Translations under genes and position numbers: made by a program | Shown: positions 26,701-38,749 of the stretch, piece after piece | Position numbering within the stretch: the first letter of the stretch is position 1 | Layout: each line of letters opens with the position of its first letter | Notes under the pieces: generated by a model | What the model was told of the DNA's origin: nothing | The model's input: the letters and a program-made list of their open reading frames with translations, nothing else | The model's database searches: none | Assembly: GCF_030867145.1 (NCBI RefSeq) | Contig: NC_134454.1 | Span: forward strand, 52,803,830 to 52,867,829 | DNA from: Opisthocomus hoazin | Lineage: Eukaryota; Chordata; Aves; Opisthocomiformes; Opisthocomidae | Reading direction: 5' to 3' | DNA: 64,000 bases

Positions 26701-29700
26701 TTGCATTACTCATTTATCAGCACGGGAAGATAATTCTTGAGCGAGAGCAGAACCCTGAGTTCATCCCTACATATCACTCTGAGACAAAAGGTACAGTAGC
26801 TGTGGATATCAGAAATACACATCAAGTTCGTGGAAAGGGTATGTAAAATGTCCACCAAAAATGCAACGGAATTACCAAGCTACAGACTGGTTTTACACTG
26901 ACTCTTAACAAAACACAAGCCTCTGTGAGCTCACCCACAAAGTTACCAGGGGAGATTTTCTTCATTAGGTAAAAGGCAACTGCACAGCACGTAATTATTA
27001 AGGAATTAATAAATCTTAACATAATTTAACACACAAAAAAAATGTTTTCTAAACTTCTGCATGTTACTTTTCTCCATTTTGATGATCTCAAAAATCCAAT
27101 TTAAAAAACAAAATTAAAAATTATCAGGTCACTGGATAAGTTGATACGGCAAATACAGCAAATTTCAGGCCTTTCCTGGGTGGAATGACTACGGCAAGAC
27201 AGATTTAGAAACCAGCGCCCACCGGGAGGTAATCACCATTTCCCTCGCACGGCAGATGCTGAAGCGCAGTGCCGCTGGGGCAGTGGGAGTGTTGGGGTGA
27301 CCAGCTTCAAGGCTCCACGCTTGAGCTAAGCTGAGGGCTACCAACACGGCACGCGCAGCCCTCGCCCTAGTCGCCTGGTCTGAGCAGAGCTGAGACCAGA
27401 TGGCATTCGGGCATCCTTTACAACTCCAGTTACTGTGTGGTCATAAAAAAGCTGTTGTGAGAAAGCTGTTAAGAAAAGAGAAGGAGAAAACCCTCAGGTC
27501 CCCACACATATCACACAAAGTGTGCCAATTTCCTCTCCCAATGGCAGAGGCAGTACCCACCCTCCCAAAACTCACCCGAGACAGCCAACATACAGAAAAC
27601 TATTGGTTTTGCCTGTTCTTTGGATTTGAGGAGTGTTCGTTAAAGCATTCTGGTTATGTCAGCCTGGGGAAGACCGAGAGCAAGAGCTTTTACACTCCGC
27701 TTCCTCACCCTGATTTGGCGGGAGCTTTTTTAGATACTACTCTCAGTTGTTTTTTTAAAAATGGTTTTCTAATTTCAATTTATTTAGCCTACCGAACAGT
27801 TATAGGTAAGATTTTCAAAGCACCAGGATTACAAACACGATCAAAGTCCCATCAGAACAGATACTATATCAATACACAGTAACAGTAATAATTTCTGCAA
27901 GAAGCACAACTCATATACCAGAATAAATTGGAAAAAAAAAAAAAAATCCACAAATGAAACCTAAGCATATGTTACGGAAAAAAAATCATATTAATGTATG
28001 TTTTCAATTTTCCACTATATACTGATTTCCCCCCCCTTCTGTCTAAAAGCACCTTCCTTCACTCAGCCCCTAAGCTCTTGCCCATCCAAATACGCAACAA
28101 TTTCTAAGCAAAATACATTTCTTGTAAACAAAAAAATTCTGAATGACCACCAGTAGAAGAACAATCAGGAATCTTTGCTCTTATGTAAAAACAAGAAAAT
28201 AATTGCAACAAAACAACATTATTTACGCAGATCCAAATAGCCACCAAACCTGTACCTCCCACATATCGAACCAGTACACATCTATACAGAAAGGCAGCTC
28301 TTTCCCTCATACACATCCCCAGCATGGAAAAAATAAAGCATCAGTGAGTTAATTTAGTGTGTTTCTCAATCGATCTTGGTAGCAGATGGCCAAGTTTTGT
28401 AGACTCTGCTGCTCTGCTGTCCTGGTGTTTTCCTGATCTTTGCTCATCTTTCGGAGTTGAAAGTTTGAATATCAAATTCAGCAGGGATGCTCTTCATGCA
28501 CAAAAAGGTTCCATGAAGGTTCAGAAGAGTTTAATTAGTTGAAAAAATGAAATTACCACTAAAACGATTCAGCCCCAATTCCAGCGATGTGCTGCTCATC
28601 CGTCACATTCACCCACAGGCTTTTAATTAAGTCTTTCACCCCCACTCTCACATTATCCTCAGATGGGTGACAAGGTGGTCTTCTTCTTACAGAGAGTAAT
28701 TTTTATCAAAGTGCTTGTTGAAAAAAAAGAAGGAAGTAAAGCTTAATTGCTGCCTTACGAGCAAGATTTGACAGACCCAGCAGACAATTCAAGAACACAG
28801 TGTGGCGGAAGGGTACATGTCCAGAAAAATACAAGCACTCTAAATAAATGCTCTTAAATCATTGGCTAAACATTGCAGAACGTCTCCTCCTCCTTTCACT
28901 AGACAATGGGAAAAACAGAGGCTCCCAGTGTGGTCCACCTCACCCAGACTATTTCTTTTTTTAAATACTTCTAACCCATTTCTTTCACTAGTTTCCTTGA
29001 TGATACACAAAACCCCACTGCTTATCCACGAACAGTTGCTTATACAGGCTTACGGGATAATGGAAAGTTGTCCCAGCCAGTATTTGCAGTGAGACAGAAC
29101 GCAGCACAGGAAACAGCTTGTAGGACACGATCCTGTAAGGACAAGAGGATGGACCAGGAGAGATGACACTTTCCTAGCAGCATCTCCCTGTTGGCTCCTT
29201 GGAAACAGATCTTCACTCCCATGTCAAGATAAACCTTCTCCAGCAGAAAGGGTCTAGTGGAAAAATACCATCCTGTGATCCTAGAGCATCCTCCCTCAGC
29301 TAAGTCCTCTGCTACCCACAGCTGCCATGTACCCATTAGGCTGCTCCTGCATTTATTGCTTCAGAACTAGGACAGGTATTATCATCATTCTTTCCCCGCA
29401 TATGTGAAAGCAGCAAATAAGGATGTTTCCCCAGGCCTCTTCAGTAAAGCAACACAAACACACAGGGCTTTTTTGGAAGAACACAGTCTCATGCAGTGGA
29501 AACAGAAAAATACTATCACACTGCTCTGAGCAGCTGCCTTATCAAATCAATCAATACTGTGAAGCAAAAACAATCAATCTGTTTTTCAGAAACTTTTAAC
29601 CCCTATACAATATGTATTACACACAATCTATTAGAAATAAATGAGAGCGGGGTTGCTTGCTAGATCTCTCATTAAGCAGGAATTTTCACTTTCTGTGAAA

Positions 29701-29841
29701 CCAGAAAAACACATTTAAAAATGTATTACTAGAACATCAAGGCTTGACTTAGACCTACAGTAACAGCACCGTGTTCAAAGTTAAGCTTCAATTAATCAAG
29801 CTGCACTGCCTATGGACATGTATTAAACTATCTGAAGCACC

Positions 29842-29864
29842 TTTTTTTTTTTTTTCTTTTTTTT
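29842..29864. repeat. Poly-T tract
   Basis: A 14-nt T run, one C, then 8 T. Could be a simple repeat; no adjacent retroelement was recognised. Confidence 0.85.
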
Positions 29865-32149
29865 AGCTTAAGAGAAAGGTCCAATTCTTTTAACTCAGAA
29901 CCTCACACAGATCCAGAACAGCTACGATCAACAGCAGACAAGTTGTGTGCTTAGAGAAAAAATGCTGGATCTGGTCTGAAGTATCTAGGCCACAAGATGT
30001 AAGTTAAAAGTTCTAGCTCTCTGATTTTTAGCTCTTTGATTTTTCCTTCGATTTGCCTATTTGACAACTCTGAAGTTTATTTTATATATATTTTTTTTTT
30101 AAATTTTTAAAGTGATCATTAGTTTTGGATACTAACCCTGAACTCACACACATGCAGTAACACCACAGAACCAATGTAGTGTGTATTTTCCCAGTCACCT
30201 TTTCTGGATTTACCATTTGATTTTCCAGATTTTGTTTGCCATAAACACTACCGTGCACTGAAACAACTTAAAGTCAAACAATAAAACCACTGCACATGAC
30301 TACCTATACTGGCCTGTTCAAAATACAAAATAAGCAGCTGAACAAGAGACTCCATTTCTTCGCAGCCGCATGTCTTTCAGGTCAGCTCTTGCGCTGCTAG
30401 GCACTGCTTATAAAAAGGTTAAATACGTTTCAAAGACGCACATAATCCTCACATTGCAGACTTTTCAATTTTAAGAGCGTAAGCATTGTATACGACTGTG
30501 GCTTAAAACGGTATCAAAGAAGTCACAAGCCGATTCCTGGTCCAATTTAAATCCATTCAAATCTCTTATGCAAAGAATTCAGGTTTCTGGATAGTGTTGC
30601 TTGCTACACAGACGACACAAAGTTTAGCCTCAAAATTAGCAGTCCCTGATCTCAAAGCATTATGGAGGCTTTACATCCACACAGAGCAAACAAGATGTTC
30701 AGGCTTATCTCCAAAAATCCACACCCACTTTCCCCGCCCCACAAGGATAAAGGCACGATGGGCTACACCAAGACCTTCACTCCTGGCACCCACCACGTCA
30801 CTGCACCCAGCACCGCAAAATTTCTTCCAAAGCATAACTCCCCTATGGTTTAAACATGTGAAGACAGCTTTAACAAATAAAAAATTGGGAATGTGTTTAC
30901 ACTCTTGCCAACATAAGGAACTGAAAACTTTTCATAAACAAACTATTAGGAAATTAATTACTAACTCAAGAAATTCTGAAAATTATTTTCTATTAAGTAA
31001 TCGAAAAGAATTACACTAAAAAGCTTTGGTGTCCTCCCCAACACACTAAAACCATCTTTTCCATCTACCCAGATGTACCAAACAACCTTCCCAGCAATCT
31101 TACATTTCATAACCAACAGGCTACTCTGTGAATATCTTTATTTTAATAGCCTTCCAAAAGGCTGGCCTTGCATCTGTTAGAAGACAGCACCAGTGGCCAG
31201 AAAACACGCTATGTTAAGTGAGGACAATGCATTAATGTAAGATAAATGTATCGCTTCAAGCTACAGCCAGAAACGTCCAATAGAACTTGGCCCAACAATT
31301 CATCCTACACAGCCAGCCCTGAACTGCCGTCAGTTCGTAGGAATCGGTTTGGCCTAAAAGCCTGCACATCTCTCAGTCTCAGATCATATTTTCCAATGGA
31401 GGCCAGCTGCCCTGCACTCAGGATTACGCTTCGCTCCTTGGATGTCCACAGCGTCCACCCCAAGGTACGTCAGCATGCCACATGCTCTGCATTTGCAGTT
31501 TCCTGTGGTCTTCCATTATTATTGTTTACTGGACACTTAATTTTTCACTACAAACACACACAAAAGCACAGAATTCAACGGCAACTGCTCTCCTTTGCTT
31601 CCAAAAGGCGTTTCTGAGCAGCCTGCCCTTCCCCTTCCCCTCAGCCCCCCCATCACAGCACAAGCTAAACACGCACCTCACTTGGGGCTGTCCGCGCACC
31701 ACCAGAACGTCGCGCCTCGAGAAGAAGCGGACTCCATGTCACCGCCAGCGCCCGGGAGAGCCAGGCGCGACGTGCTCGGCCCGGCTGCGGGCCGCAAGGG
31801 CAGGTGCAGCCCGTCCAGATGCCGACGGCGATGCAGCAGAACCCGGGGCTCTGTCACGGCAGCCCTTCCCGGGGCAAGCTGGTCGGGGACCCCACGGGCC
31901 ACAGCTGCGGAGCAGACCCCAAAACCGCAGCTGCCCGGGCGTGCTCTGAAAGCCTGGCGTAGTGTGATGCAGAACACAACCCAAAAACACAAACGCTACG
32001 CGCCCGCCCTGCCCGACACCCGCGCCAGCTCGCTGTCCGCAGGCGCCGCGCCAGGCAAACCCCCCCGCCTTCCAGCTCCTCGGCAGCCACGAGAACGGAC
32101 GGATCCGCAAAGCGGAGACTGTAATTCCGCAGCCCAAAAAAGCCGAAAA

Positions 32150-32167
32150 GGGGGGGGGGGGGGGGGG
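32150..32167. repeat. G18 homopolymer
   Basis: Eighteen consecutive G residues on the plus strand inside the CpG island. Length may be inexact in the assembly. Confidence 0.85.
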
Positions 32168-32530
32168 CAAGAAGATGCTGCAGTTTCCCAGCCTAGGCCC
32201 GAGTCCCCTCCTCCCTTAGCGGGGGGATTTCTCGGTGGCGGCAGTGACACCAGCCTCGGCAAACCGCTCCCGTCGACGCTGATCTTTCCAGAAAGCGGAG
32301 GCAGCACGGAGGGCTGCGCTGACCGCGGCTGCCATTTAGGCAACCCTCCCCTCAGACCGCTTTTCCGGGAAGGAGAGACGAAATCTCCCTTCCCTTTCCC
32401 CTTTCCCGAGACCAGGATGCGGGGGGCTGCAGATGCCGCCTCCCAACCCCCCCCCCCGCCAAGCCCGGAGACGGAGAGCAGAGCGGGCAGCTCGCTGCAT
32501 CCCTCCATTCCTCCTCTCCCTTTCCACCAC

Positions 32531-32555
32531 GGGGGGGGGGGGGGGGGGGGGGGGG
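32531..32555. repeat. G25 homopolymer
   Basis: Twenty-five consecutive G residues preceded by tttccaccac. G-quadruplex-prone; the true length is uncertain for any sequencing method. Confidence 0.85.
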
Positions 32556-32928
32556 ATTATAAAAAAACATGAAAACCAGGAAACCAGCGCATGAGGGTAT
32601 GCACGGCTCCACGCAGTATTACTCCACGCATATCTCACCAACATTAAATACAACAAGTACACGGAGAAAATGGGCGACCGCGGGTAATCGCCGGCCGGAG
32701 GCAGGTGACGGGCGCACGGACCGCTGCAGCCCCCGCTCCTGCCACCCCCCCCCCCCTCCCCCCCCGGCCTCCCCGCCGCCCCCCCCAAAGGCGCGGTCCC
32801 GGGGTGTGGGGGTGCCCAACTCCCACCTGGTGCGGCTCCGCGCCCCCTCCTCAGCAGGCGGGGCGGCTCCGGCGGGGGTGGCGGCGCGGCGCGGGGCGGA
32901 AAGCCCGGCAGGCAGCCGCTCCGCCCGC

Positions 32929-32976
32929 CGCCACCATCTTCCTCCTCCTCCTCCTCCTCCTCCTCCTCCTCCTCCT
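32929..32976 (-). promoter_or_regulatory. YY1-like element plus GAG trinucleotide run
   Basis: On the minus strand, twelve GAG/AGG units (32976 to 32941) run straight into AAGATGGTGGCGGCGG (32940 to about 32925). That sequence fits the YY1 consensus AAGATGGCGGC with one change. YY1 sites of this type usually lie at or just downstream of a transcription start. This location is left of the candidate donor at 33132, so it would fall in the first intron or mark an alternative start. Confidence 0.5.
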
Positions 32977-33132
32977 GCCGGCGCCGCCCGCCCCGGCCCC
33001 TCCTGCTGCACCGCCTGCCCCGCGTCAGCGCGCCCGCCCCGCTCGGCCCCCGCCCCCCGGGCCGCGGGGTGCCGGACGGGGGGACCCCGGGGAGCCCCGC
33101 TGGCGGGGGCCGGTGACGCGCTCGGTTCTTAC

Positions 33133-33225
33133 CGGTGCCCCCGTCCCGCAAGAGGGCTGCGGGCGGCCCCGTGCGCGGGAGTGCGCACGGCGCCCGTCCT
33201 TGCGTTACATCTCTATCTATATAGG
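33133..33225 (-). other. Candidate non-coding first exon and core promoter (APBA1 by synteny)
   Basis: The minus strand reads GGGCACCG|GTAAGAAC, a good splice donor with the exon ending at 33133. A TATA-like CCTATATAGATAG lies at 33225 to 33213, which would place a start near 33185-33195 and give a first exon of only about 55-60 nt; a start further up the island is equally possible. No start codon with a plausible signal or conserved reading frame is seen, so the exon is probably 5' UTR. In human, APBA1 (a neuronal Munc18-binding PTB/PDZ adaptor) has a non-coding first exon and lies just 3' of PTAR1 on the same strand. That synteny is the only basis for the name; none of its coding exons lies in the window. 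Confidence 0.4.
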
Positions 33226-33540
33226 TACGCAGAGTGGCTGTATCATGGCCGCTGTACCCCATAACGGCCGCTCCAGCCGACGCTCCCCGTGCCTCGCCGC
33301 CCCAGCGATCCCGCGCCTGCGGGCAGAACCCGGAGCTCCTCCGGGCGGCCGCCGGCCTTTCGCGGTGTGGGCATCGACGTGGCTGGACGGGCACAACCCA
33401 AATCGGCCCCAAGGAGAAACGCACCTTTTGTATTTCGCAGCCGGGTTGATACCTAACCGGTTTCCTATTTAAAAAGACGGTAGGAGACTTTGACATGCCT
33501 AAAAACTAATGCAAAATTGTAGTGTTTGCAACTTAGAAGG

Positions 33541-33906
33541 CTGCGGGGAGATCTTACAGCAGAATTCCAGTACCTGAAGCAGCTTATAGGAAGGATGGGG
33601 AAAATATTTTCAGTGGGGCTTGTTGCAACAGGACAAGGAGCAATGGCTTTAAACTAAGGGAGGGTAGATCTAGACCAGACATGAGGAAGGAATTTTTTAC
33701 AGTAAGGGTGGTGAAAGACTGGCACAGGTTTCCCAGAGAGGCAGTGGAGGCCCCATCCCTGGAACCATTCAAAGCCAGGTTGGACAGGGCTCTGAGCAAC
33801 CTGGTCTGGTTGAAGATGTCCCTGCTCGCTGCAGCGAGGTTGGGCTAGGTGACCTCTAAAGGTCCCTTCCAGTCCAAAGCATCCTGTGATTCTGTGACTC
33901 TATGAA
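33541..33906 (+). mobile_element. CR1 LINE, 3' end fragment
   Basis: Sense-strand CR1. It runs from 'gcggggagatcttacagc' and 'ttccagtacctgaag' through the last part of the ORF ('agggtagatctagaccagac', 'cagtggaggccccatccctg') to the 3' end 'cctctaaaggtcccttccag' and the terminal repeats 'tgtgattctgtgactctatg'. The subfamily differs from the 3.1 and 17.1 kb copies. It abuts the right edge of the CpG island. Confidence 0.93.
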
Positions 33907-34697
33907 ATTGCTACCCTTTCACAGTATTGTGAACTGGTCTCTTCAGAGAACGTGATAAAGGTCTGTGAAGTGTTTAGGCATACCCCACTGCAAACTATCA
34001 TAAGTAATCTGTACATGTAAAGGCTCATAGTTAATTACTCTGATAACATGGTGTTTGGAATATAATTCTGTTTTGCCCATTCCAAAATCATCCAGAAGAG
34101 ACTTTCCGGTTCTTGGGGTTAGGGTAGCACCTACTCCCCAACTGCGATATGTTTCAGCCACTCTGTAAGCACAGCTGTAACTTTATATCCTAGCCAAAAT
34201 GCTGCAGTACTCTGCAAATGAAGACTCTGAAAATGAGAGTATGAAAAAATATTGTTGAAATATATAAGCAAACATCAGGGACTTTTGTTGCTTAGACAAC
34301 CGCTACCAAAATCTTTTCTTGCATTTTTAATACATTGCAGCACTGCTTTTTTTTTCCCTCCTTCGCTAATAGTTTTTACTTGTTGACATTTTTGTTTCTG
34401 ATCCTGGAGACATCTTCCAACCTGATAACTTCCGTAGTGAAAACGACAAAACCTGGAGGAGATCTCTGTTCCCTTCTTCTTTTCCACGGCCTGGATGTAC
34501 GGCCCCAGTACAGCCCCAGGTGACCACTGTTCAGGGTGTACAGAATGCCCGAGAGAGACTTCCAAAGCTGTTGATTCCTGAATAGTCAGATTAGGTAAAA
34601 CACTTTATCTGTGGTTAAATTCCTTCTCCCCATCTTCCCTCTCAAAATAATGAAGCAGCTAGGCCTAAACGTGATCTAAATCTGCCCTACCTTACGA

Positions 34698-34757
34698 GGG
34701 AGATTTGACCGGATGACCTCTAGAGGTCCCTCCCGACCTGCCTTACTCTGTTACCTT
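34698..34757 (+). mobile_element. Possible short CR1 3' end remnant
   Basis: 'gaccggatgacctctagagg' followed by 'tccctcccgacctgccttac' matches the CR1 3' UTR pattern (gactagatgacctctagagg then tccctcccaacc), but nothing else of CR1 is recognisable around it. Confidence 0.55.
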
Positions 34758-34759
34758 CT

Positions 34760-37700
34760 CGCCGTTTCAAAAGACCAATAATAGCAGTCTTCATGACTGA
34801 TAAATTGCATCCGAGGTAAGTTCCATATCCTAAATGCATTTTTCTTCCAGATCTCCATTTTAACCCCATTTGTTTCACAGCTCATCACGACAGATCTTCC
34901 GGCACACAAGTTGTCTGTGAACCTGCAGAGATGCTACTGCTAATGCAACAGTATTGGTATGCTGCATTAGCATTGACCTCCCTGCTCTTACATGTTTTCA
35001 ATCTGATCATCGTTATTTAGTCGTTTCTCTTCTCTTTCAATTTTTTGAAATTCAAATGCAGGAAATAGCGATCTCTTTGTTTTTGAGGCAAGGCTTTCGT
35101 TTATGCAACACAGTTTTGTTCTAGTACTTTCTGGAAATGTAGAATGACTTTTCGGTTTCATCAAACCACATTTATATGAAACTAACCTCCTGGGCAAATG
35201 CAAACCGCCCTTTTAAAACGGACCAGTCCATGTTTAAACATAATAAATAAAATCTGACTGAAAAACTAGTGAATTTAGCCATGAGCACCAAGGCTAATTT
35301 GTAAGATCTATATAGTGAAGTAATGCTGTGGATGAACCTACACAATCTGCTGGACATTAAATGATAACCGTGTGAGGGTGACAGTTTTCCAAGTCATTGT
35401 GGTAATACATAACAAATGCCAATCATCAGCCAGCTTCTGGCATATTCAGACACTTGCTCTGTAAATAGTGCTATTTACACTGAACCAATTTTTCGCTGCA
35501 TACAGGTCCCCCTCACCTGTGTTTCAATCTGAAGACAAACGTTTGCAACATCCCATGTGTCAATGGCTTTTAAGGCTCAGTGTGTGTCCCCCACCCAGTG
35601 ATCAAGACATGCTTATCTTAGGGAAAACAGGTGTAAACAGGCCTTTTTCCCAGAAGTCCTGCCCCAGCTGAGAGCAGCCTTGCTGCCTCACGTATGGCTT
35701 GTGATTACGCTTGCTGCTCAGTGATGCTGCAAAGATAGAAAGGCAGACAGAGGTTGTCAGATTTTAGAGAGCCCTCGTTCTCCTCGGTTCCTGCCTACAC
35801 ACAGAGCTCCTCTGAGCTTCACGGACAGAGTGGTGTGGGGATCTGCTCCACAACCCTGCAGTTTGCTTTTATTCTTGCAATGTTTTAGGGTCATTTGGCA
35901 CAAGCTGCTGTGTGGGTATTGGTGAAGCATCCATCTCATGGGGAAGAACCTGGTCCAGGTTTCATATGGACATCTCGTTAGCTGGGCCGAGATATTTCAA
36001 AGGGGAAGAAGTTATGCTGAAGGTTCCTCTTTTCAGGAAAAAAACTACACTCTGCAAAGTGCATTGATTGGATTCAGCATGTGTACGTCCCACCTCTATT
36101 TGTCTATCCATTAGCCTAGATAAAAGCCTTGGCCATGGCAACTCAGACACTTTTTACTACATTAGTCTACTAATCTAGTCAGCTGGTATGTGTTTTAAGG
36201 AATTGGACATTGCGGTGATCTTGGGTCTGCGACTTGCTGGTTTCAGCCTTGGGCCAAAAGCAAAACAGCTCTCAAAGGCTGAAAAGACGAGTGCAAGCTT
36301 GACATAGTTTTAAGGTCACATAGCTCAAGATCCACGGGGGACAGAAATGAATGCTTTTTACTGTCTGAAAGCTTGGGATTACAGCTTTTGTATGTCAAAA
36401 GGCATTAATCTCTGACTCCAGTGATGTGTGAAGTCTCTGCCGCTAGAAGAGTGCGGGCTGTTTCAGAGGTGCTCGCGCTGAGGTACTGAAGTAGGTGGCT
36501 TTCAGAAATTGAAGTGTTTTCAGATTCCGGTACTGGACTGATGAACTGAAGGAAGGCAGTTTTATGAATAAAATCTCCTAGACTCAACCAGCTTATCATC
36601 TTGATTAGTTTGGTCTGAAATAGCTAAGTCAGGACTACAGGGTCAGATCTACGGTTTTCAAGCCTAGAATTCACCAATATTGTCAGCTATTCTGACTTCC
36701 CACATGACATATCCATAAAATTTTGCTCTATATCTCTGCATGCGGTCTGTAATTCATTAGCAGCACAATAAACACTCATGTTCCACAGGCATTTTCCTTC
36801 ATAAAGTGATTTCCCATGTCAGGGAATGATAATATATCTTCAAGCACTCCTGCACACTAGACAAGTGCACGAGGATGCCTGGAATTTCATTTATCACTTT
36901 AGTAGGTGTAGTCTTTAAGGGTAGTACTGGAAGATCTTAAAGGCTTTATTCTGTAAATGCTTCTTCGCCCTTTTCTTTGATCATCTCTTATGATGTGACA
37001 GCAAGGTAGTCTCTTATTTAATTGGGATTCAACACCCCTTGAAGCTTCCTAGTGCTGTTTCAAGTGTGAGTCTTACTCCCAAAAAGTTCAGTGCAGATTT
37101 CTACAAATCTTATTTTCTGATGATTCCTATCATCTCATTGGCTAAGCTTTGGAGAAGGCATCCCATCTATTAGAACAGAAACCTTCACTTGCATTGGGTT
37201 GCCATTATTGCAGCCTGCCCACCCACAGCCGATAAAAACAGGATGTCCCTCTTCTAACGTTACAATGATCTGAGTGGACAGTATATCACTAGTTATGCTT
37301 TGAAACATTTACTTTGCCTGAGGGACCATATACTAAATATTTAATTAAATTTAAATTATAAAGAATGCAGGCTTATCTATGAAAAGGCCTTAAACAGACA
37401 GCTGGCAAGGAGAAAGCTCTTCAGGGTATAATAAAGTAAAACTGCCATGCCCTCCAGAATAATAGGCAACAGACTTAATCGCAAAATAAATAAGATGCCA
37501 AAGATATAAAAAACTTCTGAAAGCTTGAGGTATAATAAAAGGGAACAAATAATCAGTCAGGAATCAGTCTTATGGATAATATCGTATGTGGTAGTACTTG
37601 AGGAACTCAGCAACAAAACATTGAAGCAGGCAATTTTGAACGTTTGTAAATATGCTAAAGCAGTATAATCTATTGAAGATCATTCTTCATTTACTATCCC

Positions 37701-38053
37701 CTTTTTTACACACCATAGAGAATTTTGCTTCATTCTTCCCCTTCACTAGTGAATCAGTCACTTTTTCATGTTGTTTAGACAGTTTTTTGGGACCTAAGCA
37801 TAGCTAAGCAACAATACTGATAGTGGTTCTTTATACAGAACTGTTAAATAAACCAAAACTCTGTATTTTTCTGAAAAGCTGTAACAGTTGAAGGACAATT
37901 TGAGAAAACCTCCTTTATATCATAGATTATAATATACATTCAGACTATGACATGAACACCCTAGGACTTTTAATGACAAGAGTAATGGAAAATAAAAAGT
38001 ATTTTTCAGGTATAACAGGCAGAAGAATAATTTGTATAGTGAGTATAAAGCAC
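34760..38053. other. Intergenic DNA, nothing recognised
   Basis: AT-rich single-copy-looking sequence. No exon, RNA gene or repeat family could be supported on either strand. Confidence 0.5.
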
Positions 38054-38744
38054 TGTCATGGTTTGACCCGGCAACCGGCAACTCAGCACCCGACAGCCGC
38101 CCCCCACAGCGGGATGGGGAGGAGAATGGAAAAAGGGGAAAATTCATGGGCTGAGATAAAGATAGGTTAATGAGGCAACAAAGGAACTACTACTACTACC
38201 ACCACCACCACCAATGAACATGCAAAACAAGCTATACACAATACAATTTATCTCACCACCAGAGGACCAGTTGCGTAGCCAGTCCCCAAGCAGCAACTGT
38301 GGAGCCCATGGGTTTCCTGGAGTTCAAGAGTTTTGTGGATTTCACCAAATTCACAAATTTCGCGTAACTCACCACACTCACAGAAAAAGACCGAGCTCCC
38401 AGAAAAGTTTGAATGCCTGGACAAAAGAGGATTCAAACTCATGGAAAAGATAAAGAGATTAAAAAATACGATTCCTGCCCCCCGGCCAACCCACTTTCAT
38501 AAACTGAGCATGACACCTATGGTATGGAATGTTTCCACTGGCCAGCCTGGGCTGTCTGCCTGGCTGTGCTCCCTCCCAGCCCTGCAAGCCTGCTCATGAG
38601 CTGGATATGAAAAACTGGAAGAAGTCCTTGATATCACAGCAACAACTAAAACCATCAGTGTTAGCAACATTCTTCTCCTACTAAATCCAAAACACAGCAG
38701 CTACTGGGGCGAAAATGAATGCTATCCCAACTGAAACCAGGACA
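38054..38744 (-). mobile_element. Solo ERVL-type LTR, minus orientation
   Basis: Read on the minus strand it starts TGTCCTGGTTTCAGTTGGGA and ends GCCGGGTCAAACCATGACA, typical borders of a common avian ERVL LTR. It includes the landmarks 'gtgttttggatttagtagga', 'attccataccataggtgtca' and a TATA-like 'agtttatgaaag' just before 'tgggttggccgggggg'. It is about 691 bp with no internal genes, hence a solo LTR. Flanking pentamers agcac (38049-38053) and atcac (38745-38749) match at 4 of 5 positions, a plausible decayed target-site duplication. A (act)n(acc)n run lies at about 38185-38213 within it. Confidence 0.88.
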
Positions 38745-38749
38745 ATCAC

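Larger units (their letters stand above)
17301..31600. other. Non-coding DNA, presumed intron
   Basis: AT-rich, with no recognised exon on either strand. Small GC-richer patches occur at about 23.75-24.25, 26.46-26.62 and 27.18-27.40 kb. They contain CpGs but no coding pattern I can support. Simple sequence includes caaa-type repeats near 20.75 kb, an A run near 27.93 kb and a T run at 29.84 kb. The open frames here are short and resemble no known family. Confidence 0.4.
31620..33460. promoter_or_regulatory. CpG island with presumed promoter
   Basis: A sharp change to GC-rich, CpG-dense DNA within an AT-rich window marks a promoter-type CpG island of about 1.8 kb. It holds two long G tracts, C-rich stretches, a TCC trinucleotide run and a YY1-like element. 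On the minus strand, a TATA-like CCTATATAGATAG (33225 to 33213) is followed about 80 bases on by a good splice donor. A promoter firing leftward is therefore the favoured reading. The long open frames across it on both strands are Pro/Gly/Arg-rich artefacts of base composition. Confidence 0.85.

Noticed and set aside
31595..32572. 325-codon open frame on the plus strand in the CpG island
   Set aside because: Same cause: GC-rich DNA with few stop codons. It reads through G18 and G25 tracts as poly-Gly and shows no domain.
32336..33496. 386-codon open frame on the minus strand across the CpG island
   Set aside because: Composition-driven: Pro/Gly/Arg/Glu-rich with homopolymer-encoded runs, no family resemblance, and it runs through a good splice donor at 33132.
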